Source of the DNA: Peribacillus simplex NBRC 15720 = DSM 1321
Lineage (GTDB): Bacteria; Bacillota; Bacilli; Bacillales; DSM-1321
Direction of reading: 5' to 3'
Assembly: GCF_002243645.1 (NCBI RefSeq)
Contig: NZ_CP017704.1
Location: 3,366,001-3,430,000, forward strand
Length of the DNA stretch: 64,000 nt
Position numbers and translations under genes: made by a program. Shown here piece by piece: positions 37,610-48,125 of the stretch (within the stretch, counting starts at the first letter, position 1; each line of letters starts with the position of its first letter). The notes beneath the pieces are model-generated. The model saw only the letters and a program-made list of their open reading frames with translations. It did no database searches and was not told the DNA's origin.

Positions 37610-39091
37610 ATGAAGATTGAAATAAACAGGAACTCCAATATCCCGATTAATCAACAAATTTATGAGAATATAGCAGATAGAATAAGGTCAGGGGGGTTAT
37701 CGGAAGATGAACGTTTGCCTTCCGTTAGAGCGTTAGCAAAACAATTAGGGGTAAGTGTACTTACAGTTGTAAGAGTGTATGCATTGTTAGAAAAAAATGA
37801 GTTAATTGAACGGATACAAGGAAAGGGGACATTTGTTAAAGCTAATATTACATCAGAAGATAAAGAAAATAATAAAAAGAACAATTTCGAGTGGCAATTA
37901 TCCGTTTTAGATTATCTTCCCCGAACTCAATTTGGTACCCATTATGGTTCATTTGAAAACTGTATTCAGTTTTCTGTTGCAGCGATTTGTCCATCTTTAC
38001 TTCCGAATCATTATCTGGAGAAAGAAATCCATTCAACTTTAGAAAAGAATCCCAGTATTTTATCAAGTTATGGACCTGTACAAGGGGATGAGGAACTTAG
38101 AAAAGCTATGAGCGAGTATCTTCGCAAACAAGATTTAAATATTGACCATAAAGATATATTGGTAACTAATGGCACTCAACAAGGAATAGATTTGGTGGCG
38201 AAAACTTTTATAGGACCAGGTGATGTGGTGGTTACAGAAGCACCCACTTATCCTAATGCAATTGATACATTTCGTGCTCGTGGGGCTACTATTATTCCTG
38301 TTCCATTAGATAAAGAAGGAATGAGAATGGACCTTTTACAAAGAGTTTGCGAAATATATAAACCCAAAATGATATATACCATCCCTAACTTTCAGAATCC
38401 AACTGGAAGGGTTTTAAGTCGAAAAAGAAGGGAGCAATTATTAATATTTGCCCAAGAACATCAAATAATCATTGTAGAAGACGAACCCTGGAGTGAGATA
38501 TTTTTTGACAAGAAACCTCCATCACCTATAAAAAGTCTTGATACAAACGGTTTCGTCATTTATCTAAAGGGGCTAAGCAAGACATTGGTTCCTGGTTGCC
38601 GGATAGGACTACTAACCGCAAATGGAACTCTGTTTAATCGTTTAGTGGCATCTAAAGTGAATACGGACCTTGGTAGTCCATTATTAACACAAAAGGCAAT
38701 TCTCCCATTTTTTCATTCGAAAAGGATGGAGGACCATATGGAAAAGCTGAGATTTGCTTTGAAATTAAGAAGGGATAAAGTTTTAGAACTCTTCAATTCC
38801 CATATGCCGAATGAAGTTCAATGGATTGAACCAACAGGTGGATTAAATATATGGGTATCCATTCCATCAGAGTGGAACACGAACCATTTATTAATCGAAT
38901 GTCAAAAAGAGAATATTTACTTTCTTCCTGGTTCAGCTTGTTTCGCAGGAGAACCCGAAAACCATCATTTAAGGTTAAACTTTTCTTATTTATCGGATAG
39001 TGAATTAGAAAATGGAATTTTAAAATTTTGCAATATCACAAGGAAATTTTTATCTTCAAATCAACTATTTAGACAGTCCCCCATTATGTAA
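37610..39091 (+). CDS. MocR-family (GntR/aminotransferase) regulator
   Basis: 493 residues from ATG 37610 (GGAGG 8 bases upstream). N-terminal GntR winged helix about 8-75 (INQQIYENIADRIRSG, LPSVRALAKQLGVSVLTV), a linker, and a type-I aminotransferase domain with TNGTQQGIDLVAKTF, PNFQNPTG, DEPWSEIFF and the PLP-lysine segment YLKGLSKTLVPGCRIG. MocR proteins sense PLP or amino compounds and usually act on a divergent gene, here the PhzF-like gene. Confidence 0.9.
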   Translation: MKIEINRNSNIPINQQIYENIADRIRSGGLSEDERLPSVRALAKQLGVSVLTVVRVYALLEKNELIERIQGKGTFVKANITSEDKENNKKNNFEWQLSVLDYLPRTQFGTHYGSFENCIQFSVAAICPSLLPNHYLEKEIHSTLEKNPSILSSYGPVQGDEELRKAMSEYLRKQDLNIDHKDILVTNGTQQGIDLVAKTFIGPGDVVVTEAPTYPNAIDTFRARGATIIPVPLDKEGMRMDLLQRVCEIYKPKMIYTIPNFQNPTGRVLSRKRREQLLIFAQEHQIIIVEDEPWSEIFFDKKPPSPIKSLDTNGFVIYLKGLSKTLVPGCRIGLLTANGTLFNRLVASKVNTDLGSPLLTQKAILPFFHSKRMEDHMEKLRFALKLRRDKVLELFNSHMPNEVQWIEPTGGLNIWVSIPSEWNTNHLLIECQKENIYFLPGSACFAGEPENHHLRLNFSYLSDSELENGILKFCNITRKFLSSNQLFRQSPIM

Positions 39092-39170
39092 AGAAAGGCT
39101 GCAACAAAAATACTTTCAGATTAAAGTTTGATGGTTGTAAATTTTCAGTTCATCTCATAGAAATTGTATA

Positions 39171-39212
39171 AAGACCCTGGTTTCCTGCTTACGTAAGGAA
39201 GTCAGGGTTTTG
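39171..39212 (+). terminator. Intrinsic terminator
   Basis: ACCCTGGTTTCCT/AGGAAGTCAGGGT stem with T's, 80 bases after the MocR gene. Confidence 0.7.
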
Positions 39213-39341
39213 ACGTATCAGCACCCTGAATTTATAGAGTTATCTTTACAGAAGCAATATATAACCCTGCAATAACATACTATAAGCTTTTAAAGTTAGG
39301 ATGTACAATTGCATGAGGATATCTTGAAAGGAGTTTACCTC

Positions 39342-39917
39342 ATGAATATTACATCCTTTGTATTTTACTGTTTTATTGTTACATTTACACCAGGACCTAC
39401 TAATATCGTCATATTATCCACCGTGCATAACTCTGGGACAAAAAAGGCAATGCAATATACGTATGGAGCAACGATTGCTTTTGGTTTCTTACTTGCTATT
39501 TCTGCTATGTTAAATACGATACTTGCAACGATCATACCAAAAATTTTAATTGTTATGCAGATAATCGGAAGCTTTTATATGTTGTATCTTGCTTATCAAG
39601 TTTACAAAATGGATTCATCAAAACCAACTGTAAACCAAACGGGTACCTTTATGTCTGGATTTCTTACGCAGTTTTTAAATCCAAAGGTAGTACTATTTAC
39701 AATGACTGTCATTCCTACCTATATTATGCCCTATTACGTCTCAATGCCTGCGGTTACAATAAGCGTTATCGCTATAACTGTTATAGGATTCTTAGCATTT
39801 ATTACATGGGTACTTTTTGGTGCAATCTTCAAGGAGTTTTTACAGAAGCATAAAAAGATTGTTAATATATTGATGGCATTGTTTTTAGTTTATGCTGCAA
39901 TCATGATCTGGATGTAG
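39342..39917 (+). CDS. LysE/RhtB-family exporter
   Basis: 191 residues with six hydrophobic segments. The N-terminal TFTPGPTNIVILSTVHNSGTK and the central FMSGFLTQFLNPKVVLF with its Asn-Pro are family signatures. LysE-type proteins export amino acids or similar small molecules across the cytoplasmic membrane using the proton gradient. AAAGGAG lies 9 bases upstream of ATG 39342. It is followed after 25 bases by an AraC-type regulator in the same operon, which probably controls it. Confidence 0.88.
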   Translation: MNITSFVFYCFIVTFTPGPTNIVILSTVHNSGTKKAMQYTYGATIAFGFLLAISAMLNTILATIIPKILIVMQIIGSFYMLYLAYQVYKMDSSKPTVNQTGTFMSGFLTQFLNPKVVLFTMTVIPTYIMPYYVSMPAVTISVIAITVIGFLAFITWVLFGAIFKEFLQKHKKIVNILMALFLVYAAIMIWM

Positions 39918-39942
39918 GTAAGCTACTTAAGAGGTGAATTAA

Positions 39943-40719
39943 ATGGATAAATTTATCTATAAAAAATCGGCAGGTATTACGGCTTTGGCAGCAAGTATTA
40001 CTGATTTCACATATAAGAAGCACTCTCATAAAGAGTATGCAATAGGAGTCACATTGCGTGGTATTCAACACTATAACTTGGATGGCAGTTTACACTTGTC
40101 TTATCAAAATGGCGTTATGCTTTTTAATCCGGAACAGGCACATGACGGAATGGCACATGATGAGACAGGCCTTGATTATGTGATGCTATATATTGAGCCA
40201 CAATTGCTTCTAGAGGTTATTGAGAAGAAGGATATCATACGCTTTTCAAATCCCATTGTGTATGATTATAGGCTTAAACAAGGAATACTAAGTCTTTCTA
40301 ATGCAATATTAAGCGGAAAAGGTGAGGCATTGTGCAGTGAATTACTGTTATCCCTCACAGATAACCTTATTCAAACTGATCTTTCTACAGACTATAAGAA
40401 AGATAACACTCTAATTAGAAAAGCGAAGGATATGCTTCACAACAACTTAGAAACTATACCTAAACTTGACGAGATATGTAAAGAGCTTGATTTATCGAAA
40501 TTTAAGTTTATCCGGTTATTCAAGACTCATACTGGCATTTCACCATATCAATACTTTCTTAACTGCAAGATAGAATATGCAAAGCAGTTAATAGAAAAAA
40601 ATAGAGATATTCATTCAGCTGTAGCTGAATGTGGTTTTGTTGATTTAACCCATTTAAATAAACACTTTAAAAGCGTATACGGAACAACAGCCTTTGAATA
40701 TATTTCACATTTAAATTGA
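39943..40719 (+). CDS. AraC-family regulator with cupin sensor
   Basis: 258 residues. The N-terminal cupin-like domain (KKHSHKEYAIGVTLRGIQHY, then NPEQAHDGMAHD) is an AraC-type effector pocket; the C-terminal 95 residues hold the two helix-turn-helix units (IPKLDEICKELDLSKFKFIRLFKTHTGISPYQYF and AVAECGFVDLTHLNKHFKSVYG). AGAGGTG lies before the ATG. It forms an operon with the LysE-type exporter, the usual arrangement for a substrate-induced exporter. Confidence 0.9.
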   Translation: MDKFIYKKSAGITALAASITDFTYKKHSHKEYAIGVTLRGIQHYNLDGSLHLSYQNGVMLFNPEQAHDGMAHDETGLDYVMLYIEPQLLLEVIEKKDIIRFSNPIVYDYRLKQGILSLSNAILSGKGEALCSELLLSLTDNLIQTDLSTDYKKDNTLIRKAKDMLHNNLETIPKLDEICKELDLSKFKFIRLFKTHTGISPYQYFLNCKIEYAKQLIEKNRDIHSAVAECGFVDLTHLNKHFKSVYGTTAFEYISHLN

Positions 40720-40741
40720 TTAGTAGTTTGTTGGATTATTA

Positions 40742-41761
40742 TTGGTTAGTCTATTTGAATTTAAGGAGGAATGGCTTATTAAAAAATCCAGTATTATTTT
40801 CTTTGAAAGAAAATTTCCAAGTGCAAACATGATCCTTATTAAGGATCAGCTCCCGGTCCTTATTGATACTGGTTTTGGAAGTGATGCGAAAGATACAGAG
40901 CAATTAATTAAAGAAGTAGGCATTTCACCAGAAGAATTACACCTTATTGTGAACACGCACTATCATAGTGACCATGTAGGAGGCAATTTTCATTTTCAAA
41001 AAAATTATGGAGTAAGGATTGGTGCTCATAAATGGGAAGCAGAATTAATTAATTCTTGCGACTCAGAAGCCTGTAGTTCAGAATGGTTAGATCAGCCTGT
41101 AGAACCTTATCGAGTCGATCTAAAGTTCTCAGATAACGATGATATTAATACAGGAAGCAGAACGTTAAAAATCTTGCACACACCAGGACATACGTTAGGA
41201 CATATTTCTTTATATGAACCGGAAGAAGAAGTATTAATTTGCGGGGATCTCTTCCACAAAGGTGATATCGGATGGTTAAATATCTTTCGAGAGGGTGTTT
41301 CATCTATCCAACGATCGATAGAAAGTTTGGATCGTTTGTCCATGCTTCGAATTCAACAGGCATATTCAGGACATGGACCACAAATAGAGAATCCTCTAGC
41401 TGCAATTGATGCAGCAAGGGAACGGTTTGAAAAGTGGCTCAGAATGCCAGAAAAAGTTGCATGGCATGCCTGCAAAAGGATTTTTTCATTCACATTAATC
41501 ATTAAAAACGGATTGACAAAAGAAGAACTCGATAACTACCTACTAAAGTGTGGTTGGTTCCAAGATTTTGCACGCTACTCTTTCCAACTTCAGCCAGAAG
41601 AATTTATCCCAATCCTGCTCGATGAAATGATTCGTTCCGGAGCAGCAAGCTGGCACAATAATCATTTAATTGCCTCCACCCCATACCAAGCACCACAAAA
41701 GAAATGGATGAATAAGAACATAAAGCCGAAAGATTGGAAACCTCAAGATTTTCTCACATAA
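40742..41761 (+). CDS. Metallo-beta-lactamase-fold hydrolase, start codon unusual
   Basis: Up to 339 residues. Metal motif His73-X-His75-X-Asp77-His78 (NTHYHSDHVGG), later HTPGHTLGHISL, ICGDLFHKGD and SGHGP complete the two-metal site. The C-terminal 100 residues form the helical domain of glyoxalase-II-like or quinolone-type hydrolases. Position 40742 is a TTG with no ribosome site. A perfect GGAGG lies at 40765, 8 bases before an in-frame ATT at 40778, where homologues are expected to begin. So ATT is the likeliest start, or the gene has lost its ATG. The fallback is ATG 40829 (SANMILI). The reaction is unknown. Confidence 0.82.
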   Translation: MVSLFEFKEEWLIKKSSIIFFERKFPSANMILIKDQLPVLIDTGFGSDAKDTEQLIKEVGISPEELHLIVNTHYHSDHVGGNFHFQKNYGVRIGAHKWEAELINSCDSEACSSEWLDQPVEPYRVDLKFSDNDDINTGSRTLKILHTPGHTLGHISLYEPEEEVLICGDLFHKGDIGWLNIFREGVSSIQRSIESLDRLSMLRIQQAYSGHGPQIENPLAAIDAARERFEKWLRMPEKVAWHACKRIFSFTLIIKNGLTKEELDNYLLKCGWFQDFARYSFQLQPEEFIPILLDEMIRSGAASWHNNHLIASTPYQAPQKKWMNKNIKPKDWKPQDFLT

Positions 41762-41956
41762 GGATATCTGAAAAACGCTTCTGGTTTCTATGTAGCGTAG
41801 TTATCTCCCTTTCCTCAGATAAATATCTTATATCCAAAAGCCGAAAACAAATTACCAAAACAATACTTCAATGACGCTGTTAGTTATTAAGATATAAAAT
41901 TCGCGTTTTGTCCGCGGGTATTAATCAACTTCATAAAACCTTCAGGAGGGATTTAT

Positions 41957-42334
41957 ATGTCATTAAAAGTAGGAGATATCATTACGTTTGAACGGACTTT
42001 TACAGTAAGGGATGTTGAATTATTTACAGAGATTTCAGGTGATGAAGGGAAGCATCATATAACCCCAGATGAACAGGGAAGACTTGTAATTCAAGGGTTA
42101 TTAACGGCAACTCTACCAACAAAAGTAGGTGGAGATCATCACGTAATGGCTCGTACTATGAATTTTGAGTTTTTAAGACCTGTGTTTACGGGGGATACAA
42201 TAATTTGTGAGGTTAAAATTGAAAAATATGAAAGGCAAGAAAATAATAGAACAGCTATTATTGCATTCTTTTTATGTAAAAATCAGCATGAAAAAGAAGT
42301 ATTAAAAGGGGATTTTTCAGGTGTAATACTTTAA
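41957..42334 (+). CDS. MaoC-like hotdog-fold protein
   Basis: 125 residues. KVGDIITFERTFTVRDVELFTEISGDEGKHH is the N-terminal signature of MaoC/(R)-specific enoyl-CoA hydratases and FapR-like hotdog proteins, and VIQGLLTATLPTKVGG with MNFEFLRPVFTGDTI fits too. The usual catalytic Asp-X5-His pair is seen as DEGKHHIT only approximately, so hydratase activity is uncertain. AGGAGGG lies 8 bases upstream of the ATG. It stands alone; the acyl substrate is unknown. Confidence 0.78.
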   Translation: MSLKVGDIITFERTFTVRDVELFTEISGDEGKHHITPDEQGRLVIQGLLTATLPTKVGGDHHVMARTMNFEFLRPVFTGDTIICEVKIEKYERQENNRTAIIAFFLCKNQHEKEVLKGDFSGVIL

Positions 42335-42438
42335 ATTCTTTATACTTTCCTTAACTAGGTGCTTAGTAAAATAGCTGAGGTGCCATTTTGTAGCTTTTTC
42401 ATATTTTCCATTTAATCGAGCGTTCCTCTGGAATAACT

Positions 42439-42484
42439 AAAAGTCCAATTTCTCAATTTTAATGCTGAGAAATTGGGCTTTTTA
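42439..42484. terminator. Bidirectional terminator
   Basis: AAAAGTCCAATTTCTCA/TGAGAAATTGGGCTTTTT stem between the MaoC-like gene (+) and the MocR gene (-). Confidence 0.85.
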
Positions 42485-42577
42485 ATATTGTGATTTCCTG
42501 GTTAACGTGGTAAATCCGCATTTCCTGAAGCTACCCCATTTAGTAAAAGAGACATAAGCTACAATTACGGGGTGTTT

Positions 42578-43957
42578 TTATAACCAAGCCTTCTTTAGGA
42601 GCTCCACGCCAAGCTTGATTTCCTCACAAGATAGATTACTAAAACCAAGTTTAATAATGGGTTTATCGGTATTATTTTTAATAAAGTAGAGTGAGGTAGG
42701 ATACACTTTAACACCATGAAAGGAAGCACGCTCTATTAGCCATTCTTCTGATCGTTTCAGATGTACTTTGATTAATAAATACAAACCGGACTGCTCACCA
42801 ATAATGGATATATTTTGATCGAATTGCTCTTTTAATACTGATACAAAGTGCTGCATTTTTCGTTTATAAACAAGACGCATACGTTTAATATGGCGATTCC
42901 ATTCTCCCTCTTCCATAAATTTAGCCATTGTGAATTGGCTTAGAAGTGAAGTGGTACTCTCGAAATGAAGAAATTGGTTTTTATAACGGTTTAAAAGTGG
43001 TTCTGGCAATACCATATAACTTAAACGAATTCCTGGAAGAAAGGACTTTGAGAAGTTTCCTAGATAAATGACTCTTGCAGAATCAATGGAAGCGAGAGCT
43101 GGAAATGGTTGTTGCGTATAGCGAAATTCACTATCATAATCGTCTTCGATAATATACCCTTGCATCTTGTTAGCCCAATGAATAAGCGTTTGCCGTTGTT
43201 GAATGGACATGCTTACCCCATATGGACTGTGATGGGATGGTGTTACATAGATTAATCGTGATTTCATTTGTTCCAATTGTGAAAAATCAGCACCTGCTTC
43301 ATAAACTGGTAAAGTATCAATCGTAAAACAATGGAATTGAAAAGCTTCCCTAGCGCCATCATATCCAGGGTCTTCTACTGTAACGCTTGGAAAATCATCT
43401 TTCAGTATATGTCCAAGATTGATAAGCATTTGTTGAGTACTACTGCCGATAATAATGGCATTTTCATCTGTTTTCACCCCACGGGATTGGAGTAAGTATG
43501 TGGCAATTTGTTCACGTAGGCACACCTCACCAAAGGGTTCCCCATATTGAAAGCTCTCCTGCAACGTTAATACGTGATTGGCAATCCTCCTCCAAATTTT
43601 TAGAGGGAAATGTGTTTGATCTACGGCACCTGCTCGGAAATCAATGAGGGTAGGTGTAACTGACTCTCTTTGCTTTTTATTATGAGGAATTAACTCTTCT
43701 TGGGATAAAAGAGGCTCTAATTCATTTACAAAATAACCTTTTCTCCCTTCTCCACGAATATATCCTTCAGCTACAAGTTGATCATAAGCCATTAATGTCG
43801 TATTGCGACTTACTTGAAGGGAATCTGCAAGTTGACGAATGGAAGGCAATTGTTCATCAGCAAGTATGTCACCCCGATCAATAAATAACTTAAACTGCTC
43901 GTAAATTTGTTTGTATTTGGGAGAATCATCTTTAAAAGCAAAAATGGTATTTATCAT
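42578..43957 (-). CDS. MocR-family (GabR/PdxR-like) regulator
   Basis: 459 residues: GntR winged helix (YKQIYEQFKLFIDRGDI, LPSIRQLADSLQVSRNTTLMAYDQL) and an aminotransferase-like domain with IIGSSTQQMLINLG, VTPSHHSPYGVSMS, EDDYDSEFRY and PLP-lysine region YLGNFSKSFLPGIRLSY. This is the PdxR/GabR subtype, distinct from the MocR at 37610. AGGAGGGCG lies before the ATG. It diverges from paiB with about 150 bases between, so it probably regulates that gene. Confidence 0.9.
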   Translation of the reverse strand: MINTIFAFKDDSPKYKQIYEQFKLFIDRGDILADEQLPSIRQLADSLQVSRNTTLMAYDQLVAEGYIRGEGRKGYFVNELEPLLSQEELIPHNKKQRESVTPTLIDFRAGAVDQTHFPLKIWRRIANHVLTLQESFQYGEPFGEVCLREQIATYLLQSRGVKTDENAIIIGSSTQQMLINLGHILKDDFPSVTVEDPGYDGAREAFQFHCFTIDTLPVYEAGADFSQLEQMKSRLIYVTPSHHSPYGVSMSIQQRQTLIHWANKMQGYIIEDDYDSEFRYTQQPFPALASIDSARVIYLGNFSKSFLPGIRLSYMVLPEPLLNRYKNQFLHFESTTSLLSQFTMAKFMEEGEWNRHIKRMRLVYKRKMQHFVSVLKEQFDQNISIIGEQSGLYLLIKVHLKRSEEWLIERASFHGVKVYPTSLYFIKNNTDKPIIKLGFSNLSCEEIKLGVELLKKAWL

Positions 43958-43992
43958 TTACGCCCTCCTTTGACATGTTTATTTATTTACAA

Positions 43993-44023
43993 TTGTACCT
44001 TTTTGTATGTCAGTTTGTATAAT
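43993..44023 (+). promoter_or_regulatory. Putative promoter of paiB
   Basis: TTGTAC (43993-43998) and TATAAT (44018-44023), 19 bases apart, with TTGTA-type direct repeats (TTGTACCTTTTTGTATG) overlapping. Direct repeats at the -35 are usual MocR binding sites. Confidence 0.5.
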
Positions 44024-44110
44024 ACTATATTTCTTAGATGAGGTACTCGATTAAATAATATTTACGAATCAATGTTTAAAAGTTTATATCAGGTGGAAAG
44101 GAGATTTTTT

Positions 44111-44725
44111 ATGTATATCCCTAAGCAATTTGAAATAAAAGAATTAGCAGTAGCCTACGATGTAATAGAGGAGAATGGTTTTGCAACATTGTGTTCAATG
44201 CATGAAGGCATACCTTTTGCTACACATTTACCACTGCTTTTGAATAAGGAGAAAAACTATTTGTATGGTCATTTTGCTCGTTCGAACCCTCAATGGAAAG
44301 ATATTAAAAATCAAACAGTCTTAGCAGTTTTTCATGGTCCTCACTGTTATATCTCTTCCTCTTGGTATGAGACGAATCAAGCAGTACCAACATGGAATTA
44401 TGAGACTGTTCATGTATACGGCGAAGCCGAACTTATTGAGGATGAACAGGAGTTAACGGATTCCTTGCATGACATGGTATTGAAGTATGAAGCCCCTGAT
44501 AGCTCATACGAATTGCAAGATTTAGACGCTGATTTTCTCGCTGGGATGAGCAAAGGAATTCAAGGCTTCAAAATAAAAATCAACAAGATAGAGGGAAAAG
44601 CGAAGTTAAGTCAAAACCATTCATTACATCGACAAGAGCTAGTTATTAATCACCTGGAACAGATCCAAAATACAGATGAGCAAAAAATTTCCTTTTTAAT
44701 GAAGGCAAACCTAAAAAAACGTTGA
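44111..44725 (+). CDS. paiB: PaiB-family FMN-binding regulator
   Basis: 204 residues from ATG 44111 (AAAGGAGA 7 bases upstream). [59 protein letters not shown] and [13 protein letters not shown] are PaiB signatures of a flavin-reductase-like split barrel. PaiB acts with PaiA in repressing sporulation and protease genes in B. subtilis. Here it is 8 kb from paiA and next to a MocR regulator, while a paiB stub remains behind paiA. It may be a paralogue that replaced the original. Confidence 0.88.
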   Translation: MYIPKQFEIKELAVAYDVIEENGFATLCSMHEGIPFATHLPLLLNKEKNYLYGHFARSNPQWKDIKNQTVLAVFHGPHCYISSSWYETNQAVPTWNYETVHVYGEAELIEDEQELTDSLHDMVLKYEAPDSSYELQDLDADFLAGMSKGIQGFKIKINKIEGKAKLSQNHSLHRQELVINHLEQIQNTDEQKISFLMKANLKKR

Positions 44726-44734
44726 ATGTTACTG

Positions 44735-44777
44735 CACTAACGGGAGTGTTGATCCAATAAGGATTTACACTCTTTTT
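44735..44777 (+). repeat. Repeat family 1, terminator module variant
   Basis: GCACTAACGGGAGTGTTGATCC, short loop, GGATTTACACTCTTTTT. Lead-in kept, hairpin sequence replaced. Confidence 0.75.
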
Positions 44778-44818
44778 GTTGAACTTCTTTTACTAATGGA
44801 GCAGATTTCAAACCTAAT

Positions 44819-44873
44819 TTCATTCTCTGTGGTGAAGCGCCGGTTTTGCGCTTCATGGTTGGCTAGCGGGTGC
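44819..44873 (+). repeat. Short repeat family 3 hairpin
   Basis: CATTCTCTGTGGTGAAGCGC, loop, GCGCTTCATGG-TTGGCTAGCGGG; partner of 34384-34434. The region on to 45151 has no gene that I can support. Confidence 0.68.
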
Positions 44874-45151
44874 GATTCTGTCATTAACAGCAACGTTTTT
44901 TCACTATCAGGTTAATGGAAGAAAAATTGGAGCCTTTTTATATAACGCTGCATTATATTTTCAATTAAGCTAGTCAAAATCTTAACAGGTTTCTAAATGT
45001 TAAGCCGTATGAGTATTTTTAAAAAGATATGCATGCACTGGATTAATTTAATAATTGATATATAAAATATAACAAAAAATCACGGTCCCTTTATACGGAT
45101 ATAAAATTCCAGAGTTATTCTTAATTTACATCTAGAGGGAGGGATCGGGAG

Positions 45152-46753
45152 TTGTCAAAATTTCAGGCCATATCTTCTTTGTTCATCTTGGTATTTATCA
45201 TCATTTTCGTAACTTATAAAATCACAGCATTCTCATCCAATCATTCCACAACGAATCATTCCACATCCAACCGCTACATTCAAGTACAATTGTTAGGCGT
45301 TAATGATTTTCACGGCCAACTAAACAAATATCAAATGGTTTCAGGAACCATGGCAGGGGGGGCTGAATACCTGGCTGCCTATTTAAAAAAATATATACAA
45401 AAAAACTCAAATACACTACTTGTTCATGCTGGTGATATGGTAGGAGGGAGTCCTCCAATCTCTTCTCAATTTAATGACGAACCCACGATTGAATTTTTAA
45501 ACCTCCTGCACTTTGATGTCGGGACACCTGGAAATCATGAATTAGACCAAGGCGTAAATGAAATGAAACGTCTTATTTATGGAGGATTCAATAAAAAAAC
45601 AGGTTATTTTCAAGGTGCCAATACTTCTTACATTTCTGCAAATATCATCGATAGAAAGTCGGGTACTCCCTTGTTATCACCGTATGTTATTAAACAAATT
45701 GACGGAATTAATATTGGATTTATCGGTGTGGTCACAAAAGAGACCAATCTATATGTGGCACCTGAAAATCGAAAAGAAGTAGAAATTACGGATGAAGTTT
45801 CAGCTATTAACCGAACCGTTAAGCTTTTAAAGGAAAAAGGGATCAAAGTAATTGTTGTACTGGCACATGATGCAGCTAAATCAGATCAGACAGGGGCAAA
45901 TTCCAGTGGAGCTTTAGTGGAGATGGCTCCAAAAATCGATGATGAGGTCGATGTCATTTTTGCCGGTCACAGCCATGAATATGCCAATACTGTTGTAGCC
46001 GGTAAACTGATCGTTCAAGCTTATTCTAATGGGAAAGCCTTTTCTCAAGTAAATCTTGAAATTGACCCACATACTAAAAATATTGTTAAGAAACAAGCAA
46101 AGGTTATTGTCACTTCACATCATCAAATAAAACCAGATAAAGAAACGGTTGCTCTTCTAAATAAATATAGAAAAAGGTTGGGGAGCTACTTTAATCAGAT
46201 AATAGGAGAAATGCCTGAAGAAATCACACGAAAACAAGATGCGAACGGTGAATCCCCATTAGCGAAAATGATTGCAGAATCTGAGCGGGAAGCCATGGGG
46301 GTAGATATAGCTTTTGTCCACCAAGGCGAAATGCGGAAAAGTTTAAAAAAAGGGGATATCACTGTAGAAGACCTTTATACAGACTTGCCTTTTGGTCATA
46401 GTGTCAGTAAGTTAATCTTAACAGGAGACCAAATAAAACTTGCTTTAGAACAGCAGTGGGCGAAAGATTATGAAAATAGGTTACAAACGGTTGGTTTAAC
46501 GTATAATTGGGACCCAAATGCTCCAATTGGCAACCGCATTGTTTCGCTGAAAGACATGAAGGGTCAAGAGATTCAGCCAAACAACGAATATGAAGTAGCG
46601 GTTAGTAATTATTTAGCTTCAGGCGGGGATAACTTCTCTGCATTTGAACAAGGTAGACTTGTAGAATCCGGTCCGCAAGTCGTCACTGCACTTATACGCT
46701 ATATCCAACAGAAGTATCCCCACGAAATTTTTCTCCATTCATTGAAAGAATGA
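45152..46753 (+). CDS. Secreted/anchored 5'-nucleotidase-family metallophosphoesterase
   Basis: 533 residues. Residues 8-27 are a signal or membrane anchor. The metallophosphatase domain (45-330) shows Asp52-X-His54 (GVNDFHGQ), Asp95 (HAGDMVGGS), Asn128-His129-Glu (PGNHELDQG), a later VVLAHDAAK and AGHSHEY. The C-terminal 5'-nucleotidase domain (345-525) has PLAKMIAESEREAMGVDIAF and the substrate-stacking YLASGGDNFSAF. The family hydrolyses nucleotides or UDP-sugars outside the cell for phosphate or nucleoside recovery. The start is TTG with GAGGGAGGG upstream. No C-terminal sortase signal. Confidence 0.9.
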   Translation: MSKFQAISSLFILVFIIIFVTYKITAFSSNHSTTNHSTSNRYIQVQLLGVNDFHGQLNKYQMVSGTMAGGAEYLAAYLKKYIQKNSNTLLVHAGDMVGGSPPISSQFNDEPTIEFLNLLHFDVGTPGNHELDQGVNEMKRLIYGGFNKKTGYFQGANTSYISANIIDRKSGTPLLSPYVIKQIDGINIGFIGVVTKETNLYVAPENRKEVEITDEVSAINRTVKLLKEKGIKVIVVLAHDAAKSDQTGANSSGALVEMAPKIDDEVDVIFAGHSHEYANTVVAGKLIVQAYSNGKAFSQVNLEIDPHTKNIVKKQAKVIVTSHHQIKPDKETVALLNKYRKRLGSYFNQIIGEMPEEITRKQDANGESPLAKMIAESEREAMGVDIAFVHQGEMRKSLKKGDITVEDLYTDLPFGHSVSKLILTGDQIKLALEQQWAKDYENRLQTVGLTYNWDPNAPIGNRIVSLKDMKGQEIQPNNEYEVAVSNYLASGGDNFSAFEQGRLVESGPQVVTALIRYIQQKYPHEIFLHSLKE

Positions 46754-46775
46754 AGAGGAAAATACAAGGACTTGC

Positions 46776-46830
46776 ATAAGTGGCAGCTCTTTTTTTTATG
46801 AAGCTAAAGGGGCTGGTTAGCTCTATAAGA
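46776..46830 (+). repeat. Repeat family 1, partial terminator plus palindrome module
   Basis: GTGGCAGCTCTTTTTTTTATG, then AAGCTAAAGGGGCTG-GTTAGCTCTATAAG. Confidence 0.75.
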
Positions 46831-47017
46831 AAAGTGGAAGTTAAATCCAATTAATAGTATAGTCATATGTACTAGATCCTTTTTGTGGTCTATTTCATGA
46901 TCGAAGAAAAATTCAGCTGATGGGTATTGTACCAAATAATTTACATTGCTTTTATTTTTCGAGAAAATAAAGGTACAATTAATACTTATATAGTTTATTG
47001 ATGATAAAAGATAATGA

Positions 47018-47770
<753 letters not shown>

Positions 47771-47900
47771 TTCAAGTATAGACGGAAAAGACTCGTATTA
47801 ATATAAGTAGTTCGCTTACCGAGTAGGAAACATAAATGGAGTAACATATAACTCGCATTTAAAAAAAGAAGGATTCGATTGGTGTATCCCACATCAACCC

Positions 47901-47970
47901 ACTTAAATAAGGGAGTTGCTTTGGCAGCTCTTTTTCTTACGGAACTAACTGGGCAGTTTAGTTGAATAAG
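47901..47970 (+). repeat. Repeat family 1, near-full copy
   Basis: ACTTAAATAAGGGAGTTGC, hairpin GGAGTTGCTTTGGCAGCTCTTTTTC, GGAACTAACTGGGCAG then TTTAGTTGAATAAG. Bases 1-10 of the lead-in are lost. Confidence 0.82.
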
Positions 47971-47980
47971 AATAGATTCC

Positions 47981-48011
47981 AGAAGATCGTCATTAGAGGC
48001 GATCTTTTTCT
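47981..48011 (+). terminator. Hairpin terminator
   Basis: AAGATCG/CGATCTT stem followed by TTTC, directly after a repeat copy and before the cupredoxin gene. Confidence 0.65.
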
Positions 48012-48125
48012 TTTCGATGTTTCAGATAAAAAAGTTACTATTTGAAAACACGTTGCAACAAAATTAATAGTAATAATATTTTATGAATTAGAAAAAAATA
48101 GTAGTTAGGAAAGGAGGAATTGCGA

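Noticed and set aside
44890..44970. Protein-like stretch FFHYQVNGRKIGAFLYNAALY
   Set aside because: Could be a membrane-protein relic, but it has no start and no secure family match.
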